Shown piece after piece: positions 1-6,392 of a DNA stretch of 11,721 nt. The stretch's first letter is position 1. Every line of letters starts with the position of its first letter. The stretch covers positions 1 through 11,721 of the forward strand of contig JBBIUU010000095.1 in the NCBI GenBank assembly GCA_037440125.1, read 5' to 3'. This DNA comes from JAKAJA01 sp037440125 (GTDB lineage Bacteria; Acidobacteriota; UBA4820; DSQY01). The notes under the pieces were generated by a model. That model did no database searches and had not been told where the DNA came from. It saw only the letters and a list, made by a program, of their open reading frames with translations. The position numbers and the translations under genes are program-made.

Positions 1-128
1 TGCTCTCCCCCCACTTGTGGCTGCGCCTTAGCGCGGGCAAAGCCCGTCGCCCGGCGCGCGTTGGAACGGAAATGACTGCGCCAATATGCCCACGGCAGCA
101 AGTTGACGTTCTTGACTTGACCTGCGAA

Positions 129-728
129 CTACTTGAATTTTTTCCGGGTCTCTCGAAGAAGGTCTCTTTCCGTTGGACTTACGAGAACCCCCATTTCGGT
201 CGGTGGCGGCGCATCGGGGAATGCGGGAACAAGCTCCCAAATCCATCCGAGATAATGTTCTTCGACCATGATTACAGGATATTTCCCCGTCTCGGTGATG
301 ACCACTTCTTCATTCTTCTGCTTGGAAGGTGGTTTAGGGGGAGGAATGATAAGGCGAAGCAATTTTCCTTCAACCAGGGAGCACGACATGGATTCAGCCA
401 TCATACAGAGAAAGAGATTATACGAGCTTCCTTCTTTCTTCAGCTTGATAACCCCACGGTCATAGATCACCGAATCTACGGCCTGGCCAAGCACACCCAG
501 GTCGATTGAGATCACCGCGGGGACATCGTCGTTCCCTTGGGAGAGAGTCACGGAGGCATCAAACGCTTCCGCAATTGCCCGAGCAGCTGGCAAGCGCGTG
601 TCAACGCTCAATGAAGGTGGAGCCTTCGGGGCGAGACAACTTGCGCTGACCGCGAACACCAACAGCAAGGCCTTCAATCTGACACACCAGCGCACCAAAT
701 GGGCGGATTTCAAGATCGAGATCTCCAT
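129..728 (-). CDS. Putative small lipoprotein, unknown function
   Basis: I do not recognise this 199-residue protein. From the ATG at 728 it has a basic N-terminus, a hydrophobic stretch at about residues 19-29 and a Cys at 31 in the context V-S-A-S-C. That context is acceptable but not canonical as a lipobox (Ser at -3), so export and lipid attachment are inferred. The rest is a mixed strand/helix pattern with a proline-rich linker near residues 129-136 (IPPPKPPS) and a basic tail ending KKFK. The frame stays open far upstream, to 1193, but that extension is low-complexity GC-rich translation without protein character, so I start at the Met just before the signal-like segment. The Shine-Dalgarno is weak. 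Base composition is clearly less GC-rich than the neighbours, suggesting a recently acquired or poorly conserved gene. An antisense frame (15-509) overlaps it but lacks any signal or domain pattern. The product could be exported without lipidation. Confidence 0.55.
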   Translation of the reverse strand: MEISILKSAHLVRWCVRLKALLLVFAVSASCLAPKAPPSLSVDTRLPAARAIAEAFDASVTLSQGNDDVPAVISIDLGVLGQAVDSVIYDRGVIKLKKEGSSYNLFLCMMAESMSCSLVEGKLLRLIIPPPKPPSKQKNEEVVITETGKYPVIMVEEHYLGWIWELVPAFPDAPPPTEMGVLVSPTERDLLRETRKKFK

Positions 729-947
729 CGAGGAAGTCTCGCTTTCGGAGCGCAGCGGAGAAAGCGGCGTCCCGACGCCGGTGGGCCTATGGCAAGGAAG
801 CCAAGCGGCCTGGGCCGACACGTACCCATGTACTTGGAGCGCCCAAGGCCGCGAAGACTGACGCCGCCAGAGGTCCGACGCCGTCGGCGCGGCGAAGGAG
901 GGGGGGTGGAGGGTCCGTGTTGAACGAGGCAGGCCGGCTAGCCCACA

Positions 948-974
948 GGGCGGCCGGGCGGGTAGGGCGGCGGG
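948..974 (+). other. G-quadruplex motif
   Basis: Five GGG tracts on the plus strand (948-950, 956-958, 960-962, 965-967, 972-974) are separated by loops of 5, 1, 2 and 4 nt. This satisfies the usual four-tract, 1-7 nt loop rule for an intramolecular quadruplex. It lies on the strand opposite to the flanking minus-strand genes, so the quadruplex would form in the non-template DNA of plus-direction transcription, and the minus-strand RNA would be C-rich. A seven-G run sits 40 bp to the left. High background GC makes some chance occurrence likely. Confidence 0.5.
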
Positions 975-1088
975 AAGGAAAGGCACACGAGTCATGACCA
1001 TCGGGCACCTCAAGATAGGCGCAGGCAATGGCGTGACGGGGCCAATCCGTGGCAAAGGCCTTTCCGAACCGACGCCCTTCGCCCGGCA

Positions 1089-1106
1089 CCAGCGCCGAAG
1101 CGCTGG
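1089..1106 (-). terminator. Stem-loop after M24 peptidase gene
   Basis: A perfect 7-bp stem (1089-1095 with 1100-1106) closes a four-base loop. Read on the minus strand the loop is TTCG between C and G, the C(UUCG)G tetraloop known for exceptional stability. It starts 28 nt after the stop codon of the M24 peptidase gene. An alternative or outer pairing, 1084-1090 with 1119-1125, shares the region. No T-tract follows, so it is not a textbook intrinsic terminator. It may act as a 3'-end stabiliser, a Rho-associated 3' structure or part of a larger fold. Confidence 0.4.
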
Positions 1107-1134
1107 GACGGCCTGCTTGGTGCCGCCTACTACC

Positions 1135-2316
1135 TCACCCCAATAGCGCAGGCAGGGTGTCCTGCTGCCTGCCACTGACGACGGCTTCTCCATCCTTCAC
1201 GTGGATGTTGATCTCGTTGCGGAAGCCGAAGCGGCCGGGGAGGTAGATGCCGGGCTCGATGGAAAAGAGCGTGTGGGGCAGGAGCTGGCGCGTGTCGCGG
1301 GTCTCGTAGTCGTCCATGTTGGCGCCGTTGGCGTGGTCCTCCTCGAAGATGGAGTGCCCCGTCCGGTGGATGAAGTACTCGCCGTAGCCGCCCTTGTCGA
1401 TGACGTCGCGTGTGGCGCGGTCTACCTCCCAGCCGCAGACGGTCCGCTTCGCAACCTGCTTCGCCATGGCCGTCCCGGCGTCGCGCGCATCGCGCACGAG
1501 CTCGAACACCTTCTGCTGCTCGGCGGGCGTCTGCTTCCCCGTCCACGCGCACCAGGTGATGTCGGCGTACATGGAGCCGGGCGAGCGCTTCTTGCCCCAT
1601 AGGTCGAGGAGGAGGACCTGGTCGGGGCCGATGACCGAGGAGCCCTCGGGCCCCGGCTCGTAGTGGGGGTCCGCGGCGTGCGCGTCCACGCCCACGATGG
1701 GCGCGGCCTCGGCGGTGAGGTCGCCCCTCTCCATGAAGGCCACCATCTCCTGCTGGAGGGCGTACTCGGTGAGCGTCTCCTTCGCCTGGAGGGCCGAGCG
1801 CACGCGGGCGAAGGCCATGTCCACGGTGTCGAGGAGGACCGCCATGGCGGCGTAGTGCGTGGCCTCCTGCTCGGGCGTCATGGTGACCTCGAAGCGGGCC
1901 ACGAGGTCCCCCGACGAAACGAGCTCCACCTTGAGGCTTCGCAGGAACTCGGCCGTGCCGGCGTCGAGCTTGCCGAGAGCGGGGACGATGCCCATGGGCG
2001 AGTACTGGCACGCGACGCGCTTGCAGCCCGAGAGGACGTCCTTGAGGAGGGACTGCCACTCCTGCCAGCGGCCGTAGAGGCGCTGGCGCCCGGGGAGGGC
2101 GTCGAGCGAGTGGGGCTCGATGCCGTGGTTGAGCTTGATGGGGTCGCCCTGGGCGGGGATGATGTAGAACCAGCGGCGGGTCACCATGAACCCCTCGGCG
2201 AGGCCCAGGACCTTGGTCGCGATGGGGTCGGAGCCGCGGAAGTTGGCGAAGAACCAGGCGTCCACACCCTCCGCCTGGAGCGCCTCCTGAATCCTTCTTA
2301 AACGGTCCTCGTTCAT
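1135..2316 (-). CDS. M24 family metallopeptidase (Xaa-Pro aminopeptidase-like)
   Basis: This 393-residue protein has the two-part layout of prolidase/aminopeptidase P-like enzymes: an N-terminal creatinase-type domain (about 1-145) and a C-terminal pita-bread catalytic domain (about 150-393). All five expected dinuclear-metal ligands can be placed: Asp238 (VLLLD), Asp252 (YAD), His321 (HRTGH), Glu354 (SIEPG) and Glu368 (RNEI). Enzymes of this family remove N-terminal residues before proline or cleave Xaa-Pro dipeptides. No signal peptide is seen, so it is probably cytoplasmic and acts in peptide turnover. The ATG at 2316 is preceded by a strong AGGAGG (2328-2333), about 11 nt away. The gene is divergent from the thioesterase-SMC operon and stands alone on its strand apart from the distant lipoprotein gene. 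Exact substrate preference (aminopeptidase P or prolidase) cannot be told from sequence alone. Confidence 0.93.
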   Translation of the reverse strand: MNEDRLRRIQEALQAEGVDAWFFANFRGSDPIATKVLGLAEGFMVTRRWFYIIPAQGDPIKLNHGIEPHSLDALPGRQRLYGRWQEWQSLLKDVLSGCKRVACQYSPMGIVPALGKLDAGTAEFLRSLKVELVSSGDLVARFEVTMTPEQEATHYAAMAVLLDTVDMAFARVRSALQAKETLTEYALQQEMVAFMERGDLTAEAAPIVGVDAHAADPHYEPGPEGSSVIGPDQVLLLDLWGKKRSPGSMYADITWCAWTGKQTPAEQQKVFELVRDARDAGTAMAKQVAKRTVCGWEVDRATRDVIDKGGYGEYFIHRTGHSIFEEDHANGANMDDYETRDTRQLLPHTLFSIEPGIYLPGRFGFRNEINIHVKDGEAVVSGRQQDTLPALLG

Positions 2317-2422
2317 GGTAGAATCGCCCTCCTGTAATGATTATGGCCCAAGGCATCACCCGGAGGAAACCTGGCCGCCCGTTCCCACCCGTCACCCGCT
2401 GACTTCTTTCGGAGCGCTTCCC
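2317..2422. other. Divergent intergenic spacer
   Basis: These 106 bp separate the M24 peptidase gene (leftward) from the thioesterase gene (rightward) and must hold the promoters for at least the leftward gene and probably for the rightward operon. They contain the peptidase Shine-Dalgarno at 2328-2333 (minus strand) and the thioesterase Shine-Dalgarno at 2411-2414. I cannot place a convincing -35/-10 pair on either strand. Confidence 0.4.
2411..2414 (+). promoter_or_regulatory. Shine-Dalgarno deciding the TTG start
   Basis: GGAG lies 8 nt before the TTG at 2423. Upstream in-frame candidates, including the ATG at 2315, would add about 36 residues with no family similarity and would run across the divergent promoter region. 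This site therefore supports TTG as the true start of the thioesterase. Confidence 0.65.
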
Positions 2423-2836
2423 TTGGCACATGACCTCTTCAAAACCCCCGTGGCCGTCCGCTTCAAGGACATCGACGCCATGGGCCACGTGAATAACGCG
2501 GTCTACGCCACCTACTTCGAGGAGGCGCGCGCAGCATTCTCCCAGCAGGTCTTCGGCCTCACCCGGGTGGACGACTTCGACTTCGTGGTGGCGCGCCTCG
2601 AGATCGACTACCGGCGCCCCCTGCACTACGGCGAGCCCCTCACGGCGTCCCTCTGGATCGGCCGCGTGGGCCAGCGCTCCTTCACCTTCGAGTACCGCCT
2701 CGAGGTCGAGGGCGACACCGTGGCCGAGGGCCGCTCCGTCCAGGTCTTCTACGACTACGCCGCGGGCGCGCCCAAGGCCGTGCCGGAGGGCTTCATGGGC
2801 AAGGCGGCACCGTATGTCGCGCAGGAGGCCCGCTGA
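2423..2836 (+). CDS. Acyl-CoA thioesterase, 4HBT/YbgC-like hotdog family
   Basis: From the TTG at 2423 the product is 137 residues, the normal size for a single-hotdog thioesterase. The N-terminal block RFKDIDAMGHVNNAVYATYF is the family signature. Asp18, in the D-A-M-G-H-V-N-N segment, aligns with the catalytic Asp of 4-hydroxybenzoyl-CoA thioesterase. The later conserved strands (RLEIDYRRPLHYGEPL, then GQRSFTFEYRLE and VAEGRSVQVFYD) follow in the usual order. These enzymes hydrolyse acyl-CoA thioesters in the cytoplasm; the acyl group here is unknown. The gene opens the plus-strand operon, and its TGA overlaps the ATG of smc by one base. It has no obvious functional link to SMC. A GHVNN block is typical of bacterial housekeeping members rather than of dedicated aromatic-degradation enzymes, which are usually clustered with pathway genes. 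Confidence 0.9.
   Translation: MAHDLFKTPVAVRFKDIDAMGHVNNAVYATYFEEARAAFSQQVFGLTRVDDFDFVVARLEIDYRRPLHYGEPLTASLWIGRVGQRSFTFEYRLEVEGDTVAEGRSVQVFYDYAAGAPKAVPEGFMGKAAPYVAQEAR
2823..2828 (+). promoter_or_regulatory. Ribosome binding site of smc inside thioesterase gene
   Basis: A full AGGAGG sits in the last codons of the thioesterase gene, 7 nt before the smc ATG, which itself overlaps the upstream stop (TGATG). The arrangement supports translational coupling of the two genes and fixes the smc start. Confidence 0.8.
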
Positions 2837-5800
2837 TGCTGCGCCTGCGCGACGTGGAGATCCAGGGCTTCAAGTCCTTCGCCGAGAAGACGCGGATCCC
2901 CTTCCCCGGGGACATCCTCGTGGTCGTGGGCCCCAACGGCGCGGGCAAGAGCAACGTCACCGACGCCGTCCTCTGGGCCCTCGGCGAGCAGAGCGCCAAG
3001 GCGCTCCGCGGCAAGAAGATGGAGGACGTGATCTTCAACGGCACGCCCAAGCGCCCGCCGGCGGGCTCGGCCCAGGTCCTCATCACCTTCGAGGACACGG
3101 ACGGCACGCGCTACCAGGTGGGCCGCCGCCTCCTCCGCTCGGGTGACAGCAGCTACCTCATGGACGGCCGCCCGGTCCGCCTGAAGGACGTGCACGACTT
3201 CCTCATGCGCTACGCCATCTCCACGCAGGGCAACTACCTCGTGGAGCAGGGCGAGGTGGCCGCCCTCCTCAAGGCGAACCCCGAGGAGCGGCGGATGATC
3301 TTCGAGGAGGTGGCGGGCATCGCCCACTTCAAGGAGAACCGCCGCAGCGCCTTCTCCAAGCTCGAGTCCACGCAGGCCAACCTCCTCCGCCTCAACGACA
3401 TCATCCTGGAGGTGGAGACGCAGATGGCCTCGCTGAAGCGCCAGGCCGCCAAGGCCGACCGCTTCGTGCGCCTCTCCGACGAGCTCCGCGACCGGCGCCG
3501 CGCCTTCTGGGGCCGCAGCTTCGGCAAACTCACCGCCCAGCGCTCCGCCCTCTCCCGCGACCTGGCCCTCTTCACGGATGAGCGCCAGCGCCGCGAGACG
3601 GCCCTGAACCGCCTCCAGTCGGAGCAGGAGCAGGCCGCCCTCAAGCTCAGCGAGCACGACGCCTCCCTCGCGGTCCTCATCGAGTCCATCCACGCCAGGG
3701 AGCTCGAGCACGAGCGCGCCGAGCAGGAGATCAAGCGCCGCACGGACCAGATCGTGGGCGCCAACGGCCGCATCCGCGCCATCGCCGCCGACCGCGAGGA
3801 CCTGCGCAAGCGCGTGGTCCAGGGCGAGAAGGAGCTGGAGCGCCTGCAGGAGGACCTCGCCTCCCTCGGGAGCGACGAGGCCGCCTCGAAGGCCACCTCC
3901 GACCAGGCCCTGACGGCCCTCGAGGAGGCCCGCGCCAAGGTGGCCGCCTTCGAGGACCGCCGCCGCACCCTGAACCAGCAGTCCTTCGAGCAGGCCCAGG
4001 AGAAGGCCCGCCTCTCCTCCGAGCTCAAAGGCCTGGAGGACGATCTGCGGCGCCTGGACGAGCGCGAGCGCCGCATCGAGCGCGAGCGCGACGGCCTCAC
4101 GTCGCGCCAGCAGGGGCTGACCGAGGCCCTCGAGACGAGGACGAACGAGCGCGAGCGCGCCGCCGAGCTCCTCGAGGCCACGCGCCAGGCCCGCGTGGAG
4201 GCGGAGGCGCGCGCCGAGGCCCTCCAGGCCGCCCTCGAGCAGGCCACCGCCACTCTCGCGGAGGCCAAGCAGCGCGCCGCCGCGGCGGAGAGCCGCCTCG
4301 CCGTCCTGCGCAGCCACGAGGCCGCACTGCGCTCCTCCGCGCACGCGTTCCTCAAGGAGCGCGATGCGGTTCGCGTGAAGAAGACCCTCGCCGAGGCCCT
4401 GGCCCGCGTCCCCGCGGACCTCGTGCCGGCGCTCTCCGCAACCCTCGGCAACCTCCTCGAGGGCTACGTCGAGGCCGAGTGGGACGGGCTCCCCGAGCTC
4501 CTCGCGTCGCTCCAGTCCAAGAAGGCCGGCGAGGCCGTGTTCTACCTCAAGGGCGCCGGAAGGGACGACCGCAAGGCTCCGGACCTGTCGGGCCGCCGGG
4601 GCTTCCAGGGCTGGCTCCACGAGGCCCAGGGCGTGCCCAAGGGCCTGAAGGAGCACCTGCCCCTCGCGGCTCTATGCGCCGACGCGTCCTCCGCGAGGGC
4701 CATCGCCCAAGAGGCCGGCGTGCCCGCCGTCTCCCGCGACGGCCTCTACGCCCATCCGGACGGCTGGGTGCGGGGCGGCTCGGGCGGCAAGGGCGGGGCC
4801 ACGCTCCTCGAGCACGAGCGCGACCGCCTGGCGGCCGAGGGGGACCACGAGGCCGCCCTCCTGGCCGTGACCGCGGCGACGGAGGCGCTCGACAAGGCCC
4901 GCGCCGAGCGCGACGCTGCGCGCGCGGCCCTCGAGACCGCCCGCCCCGCGGAGGCCGAGGCCGCCCGTTCCGAGGCCGACCTCTCCACCGCCCTGCGATC
5001 CCTCAAGGAGGAGCACTCCCGCCTCGAGTCGGCCCTCGAGCTCAACGAGACCGAGGCCGCCCAGGCGCGCGAGGAGCGCGAGGAGTGGGAGCCCAGCTTC
5101 AAGCAGAAGCGCGAGGCCCTCGAGCGGGCCGGCGAGTCCATGGCGAGGGGCGAGACCCAGATGCGAGAGGCCGACGAGGCCCTCGCCGCGGCCAAGGCCG
5201 CGCAGGACTCGGCCCACGAGGCCGTGGCCGAGACGCGCGCCCGCTGGAGCGAGATGAACCAGCGCCTCCAGGCGTGCCGGGAGACGCTCGAGCGCGCCAC
5301 CCAATCCCAGAAGGACCTGGGCGACACCGACGCGCGCCTCGTCAGGGAGTCGGAGGGCCTCGCGGCCCGGGTCGCCACGCTCTCCCAGGAGATGACCGAG
5401 GCGGACCGCACGCTGCGCGGCCTCCTGCTGAACCTCGAGGAGCTCAGGCGCCGGAAGGTCACCTTCGAGGAGGAGCTCCAGAAGCTCCAGGCCGAGCTCG
5501 CGCACTGCGGCGTCCAGGTGAGGGACGCCCGCGAGGCCCTCGAGGAAACCCGCGCCGAGGTTCAGCGGAACGAGGTGGCTCTGGCCGGCGTCGAGGCGGA
5601 CCTGCGCAACCTCTTGGACCGCGTGGGAGAGACCTTCGAGGAGACCCCCGAGGTGCTGGCCCAGGCGTTCGCCGAGGAGCCCCCCCTCACCGACGAGGAG
5701 CGTGAGACCGAGCACAAGGCCCTGGGCAAGCTCGAGCAGAAGATCGCCGAGATGGGCGCCGTCAACATGCTCGCCCGCGAGGAGTTCGACGAGCTCGAGA

Positions 5801-6378
5801 AGCGCTTCGGCTTCCTCTCCGAACAGCGCAAGGACTTGGAGGAGGCCGTGGCCAACCTCCAGGAGACGATCCGCAAGATCAACAAGACGACGCGCGAGCG
5901 GTTCATGGAGGCCTTCGAGGCCGTGCGCGTGCACTTCGCGCACCTCTTCAAGGAGGTCTTCGAGGGCGGCGAGGCGCGACTGAGCCTCCAGGACGAGCAG
6001 AACCCCCTCGACACGGGCGTGGAGATCTTCGCCCAGCCGCCGGGGAAGAAGCTCCAGCACCTGGACCAGCTGAGCGGCGGCGAGAAGGCCATGGTGGCCA
6101 TCGCCCTCCTCTTCAGCCTCTTCCGGTACCGTCCCCAGCCCTTCTTCATCCTGGACGAGGTGGACGCGCCGCTGGACGAGGCCAACGTGCACCGCTTCAA
6201 CCGCCTCCTGGGGCAGTTCCGCGGCCAGACGCAGTTCGTCGTGGTGACGCACAACAAGACGACGATGGAGATGGCCGAGGTCCTCTACGGCGTGACCATG
6301 CCCGAGGGCGGCGTCTCCCGCGTCGTCTCCGTCCGCCTCGCCGAGGTGGAGGAACAGCTCGGCCTGGGGAACGGCTAG
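2836..6378 (+). CDS. smc: Chromosome partition protein SMC
   Basis: The protein is 1180 residues, the full length for a bacterial SMC. The N-terminal head has Walker A at 32-39 (GPNGAGKS) and the block YLVEQGEV...EERRMIFEEVAGI. A first coiled-coil arm of about 160-520 is rich in Ala, Glu, Arg and Leu. The hinge at about 526-655 ends with the Gly-rich G-W-V-R-G-G-S-G-G-K-G-G segment. The return coil covers about 657-1000. The C-terminal head has the ABC signature LSGGEKA (1079-1085) and Walker B FFILDEVDAPLD, with Asp1107 and Glu1108. The protein dimerises at the hinge, binds DNA and uses ATP to extrude or hold chromosome loops with the ScpA/ScpB kleisin complex. Neither scpA nor scpB is in this window. 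No interruption or frameshift was seen. SMC is more often found beside ftsY or scpAB than in this context. A Rad50/SbcC assignment is excluded by the head motifs and the globular hinge in place of a zinc hook. Confidence 0.97.
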   Translation: MLRLRDVEIQGFKSFAEKTRIPFPGDILVVVGPNGAGKSNVTDAVLWALGEQSAKALRGKKMEDVIFNGTPKRPPAGSAQVLITFEDTDGTRYQVGRRLLRSGDSSYLMDGRPVRLKDVHDFLMRYAISTQGNYLVEQGEVAALLKANPEERRMIFEEVAGIAHFKENRRSAFSKLESTQANLLRLNDIILEVETQMASLKRQAAKADRFVRLSDELRDRRRAFWGRSFGKLTAQRSALSRDLALFTDERQRRETALNRLQSEQEQAALKLSEHDASLAVLIESIHARELEHERAEQEIKRRTDQIVGANGRIRAIAADREDLRKRVVQGEKELERLQEDLASLGSDEAASKATSDQALTALEEARAKVAAFEDRRRTLNQQSFEQAQEKARLSSELKGLEDDLRRLDERERRIERERDGLTSRQQGLTEALETRTNERERAAELLEATRQARVEAEARAEALQAALEQATATLAEAKQRAAAAESRLAVLRSHEAALRSSAHAFLKERDAVRVKKTLAEALARVPADLVPALSATLGNLLEGYVEAEWDGLPELLASLQSKKAGEAVFYLKGAGRDDRKAPDLSGRRGFQGWLHEAQGVPKGLKEHLPLAALCADASSARAIAQEAGVPAVSRDGLYAHPDGWVRGGSGGKGGATLLEHERDRLAAEGDHEAALLAVTAATEALDKARAERDAARAALETARPAEAEAARSEADLSTALRSLKEEHSRLESALELNETEAAQAREEREEWEPSFKQKREALERAGESMARGETQMREADEALAAAKAAQDSAHEAVAETRARWSEMNQRLQACRETLERATQSQKDLGDTDARLVRESEGLAARVATLSQEMTEADRTLRGLLLNLEELRRRKVTFEEELQKLQAELAHCGVQVRDAREALEETRAEVQRNEVALAGVEADLRNLLDRVGETFEETPEVLAQAFAEEPPLTDEERETEHKALGKLEQKIAEMGAVNMLAREEFDELEKRFGFLSEQRKDLEEAVANLQETIRKINKTTRERFMEAFEAVRVHFAHLFKEVFEGGEARLSLQDEQNPLDTGVEIFAQPPGKKLQHLDQLSGGEKAMVAIALLFSLFRYRPQPFFILDEVDAPLDEANVHRFNRLLGQFRGQTQFVVVTHNKTTMEMAEVLYGVTMPEGGVSRVVSVRLAEVEEQLGLGNG

Positions 6379-6392
6379 CTAAGGAGATCTCC

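Larger units (their letters stand above)
729..1134. other. Gene-free, inverted-repeat-rich spacer
   Basis: About 400 bases between the lipoprotein gene and the M24 peptidase gene carry no convincing coding region. Frames stay open only because the DNA is GC-rich. The stretch 740-894 can fold into consecutive stems: 740-746 with 760-766; 765-770 with 775-780; 805-815 with 841-852 (11 bp with one bulged A, enclosing a small GTAC/GTAC hairpin at 822-833); and 862-867 with 889-894, enclosing 875-879 with 883-887. A second nested structure lies at 1084-1125. Between them are a seven-G run (900-906) and a cluster of GGG tracts (948-974). This could be a structured RNA, a long 3' UTR of the peptidase mRNA, or decayed sequence. 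I recognise no known RNA family. Confidence 0.5.

Noticed and set aside
34..46. Hairpin CGGGC-AAA-GCCCG as terminator of the lipoprotein gene
   Set aside because: Only a 5-bp stem, about 80 bp after the stop, with no T-tract on the minus strand. Chance is likely at this GC.
15..509. Plus-strand frame of 164 codons opposite the lipoprotein gene
   Set aside because: No signal, domain or ribosome-binding pattern. The minus-strand frame has a signal-like N-terminus and a more natural residue pattern. In this lower-GC segment the choice is less certain than elsewhere.
1054..1063. Ten-base palindrome AAAGGCCTTT as an operator
   Set aside because: It is isolated, not near a promoter that can be identified, and has no second copy in the window.
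729..1193. N-terminal extension of the lipoprotein frame up to 1193
   Set aside because: It would place over 150 Pro/Arg-rich residues before a signal-like segment and run into the M24 peptidase gene. It stays open because of GC content.
2340..2345. CATAAT on the minus strand as a -10 box for the M24 peptidase gene
   Set aside because: No matching -35 element is seen, and the implied transcript start would fall on or in the Shine-Dalgarno site.
2755..6252. Very long antisense reading frames (2755-4656 and 4672-6252, minus strand) opposite smc
   Set aside because: They are low-complexity Leu/Glu/Gly/Ala translations caused by high GC and the biased codons of the SMC coiled coil. No domain motifs or Shine-Dalgarno sites are seen, and smc on the plus strand is complete.
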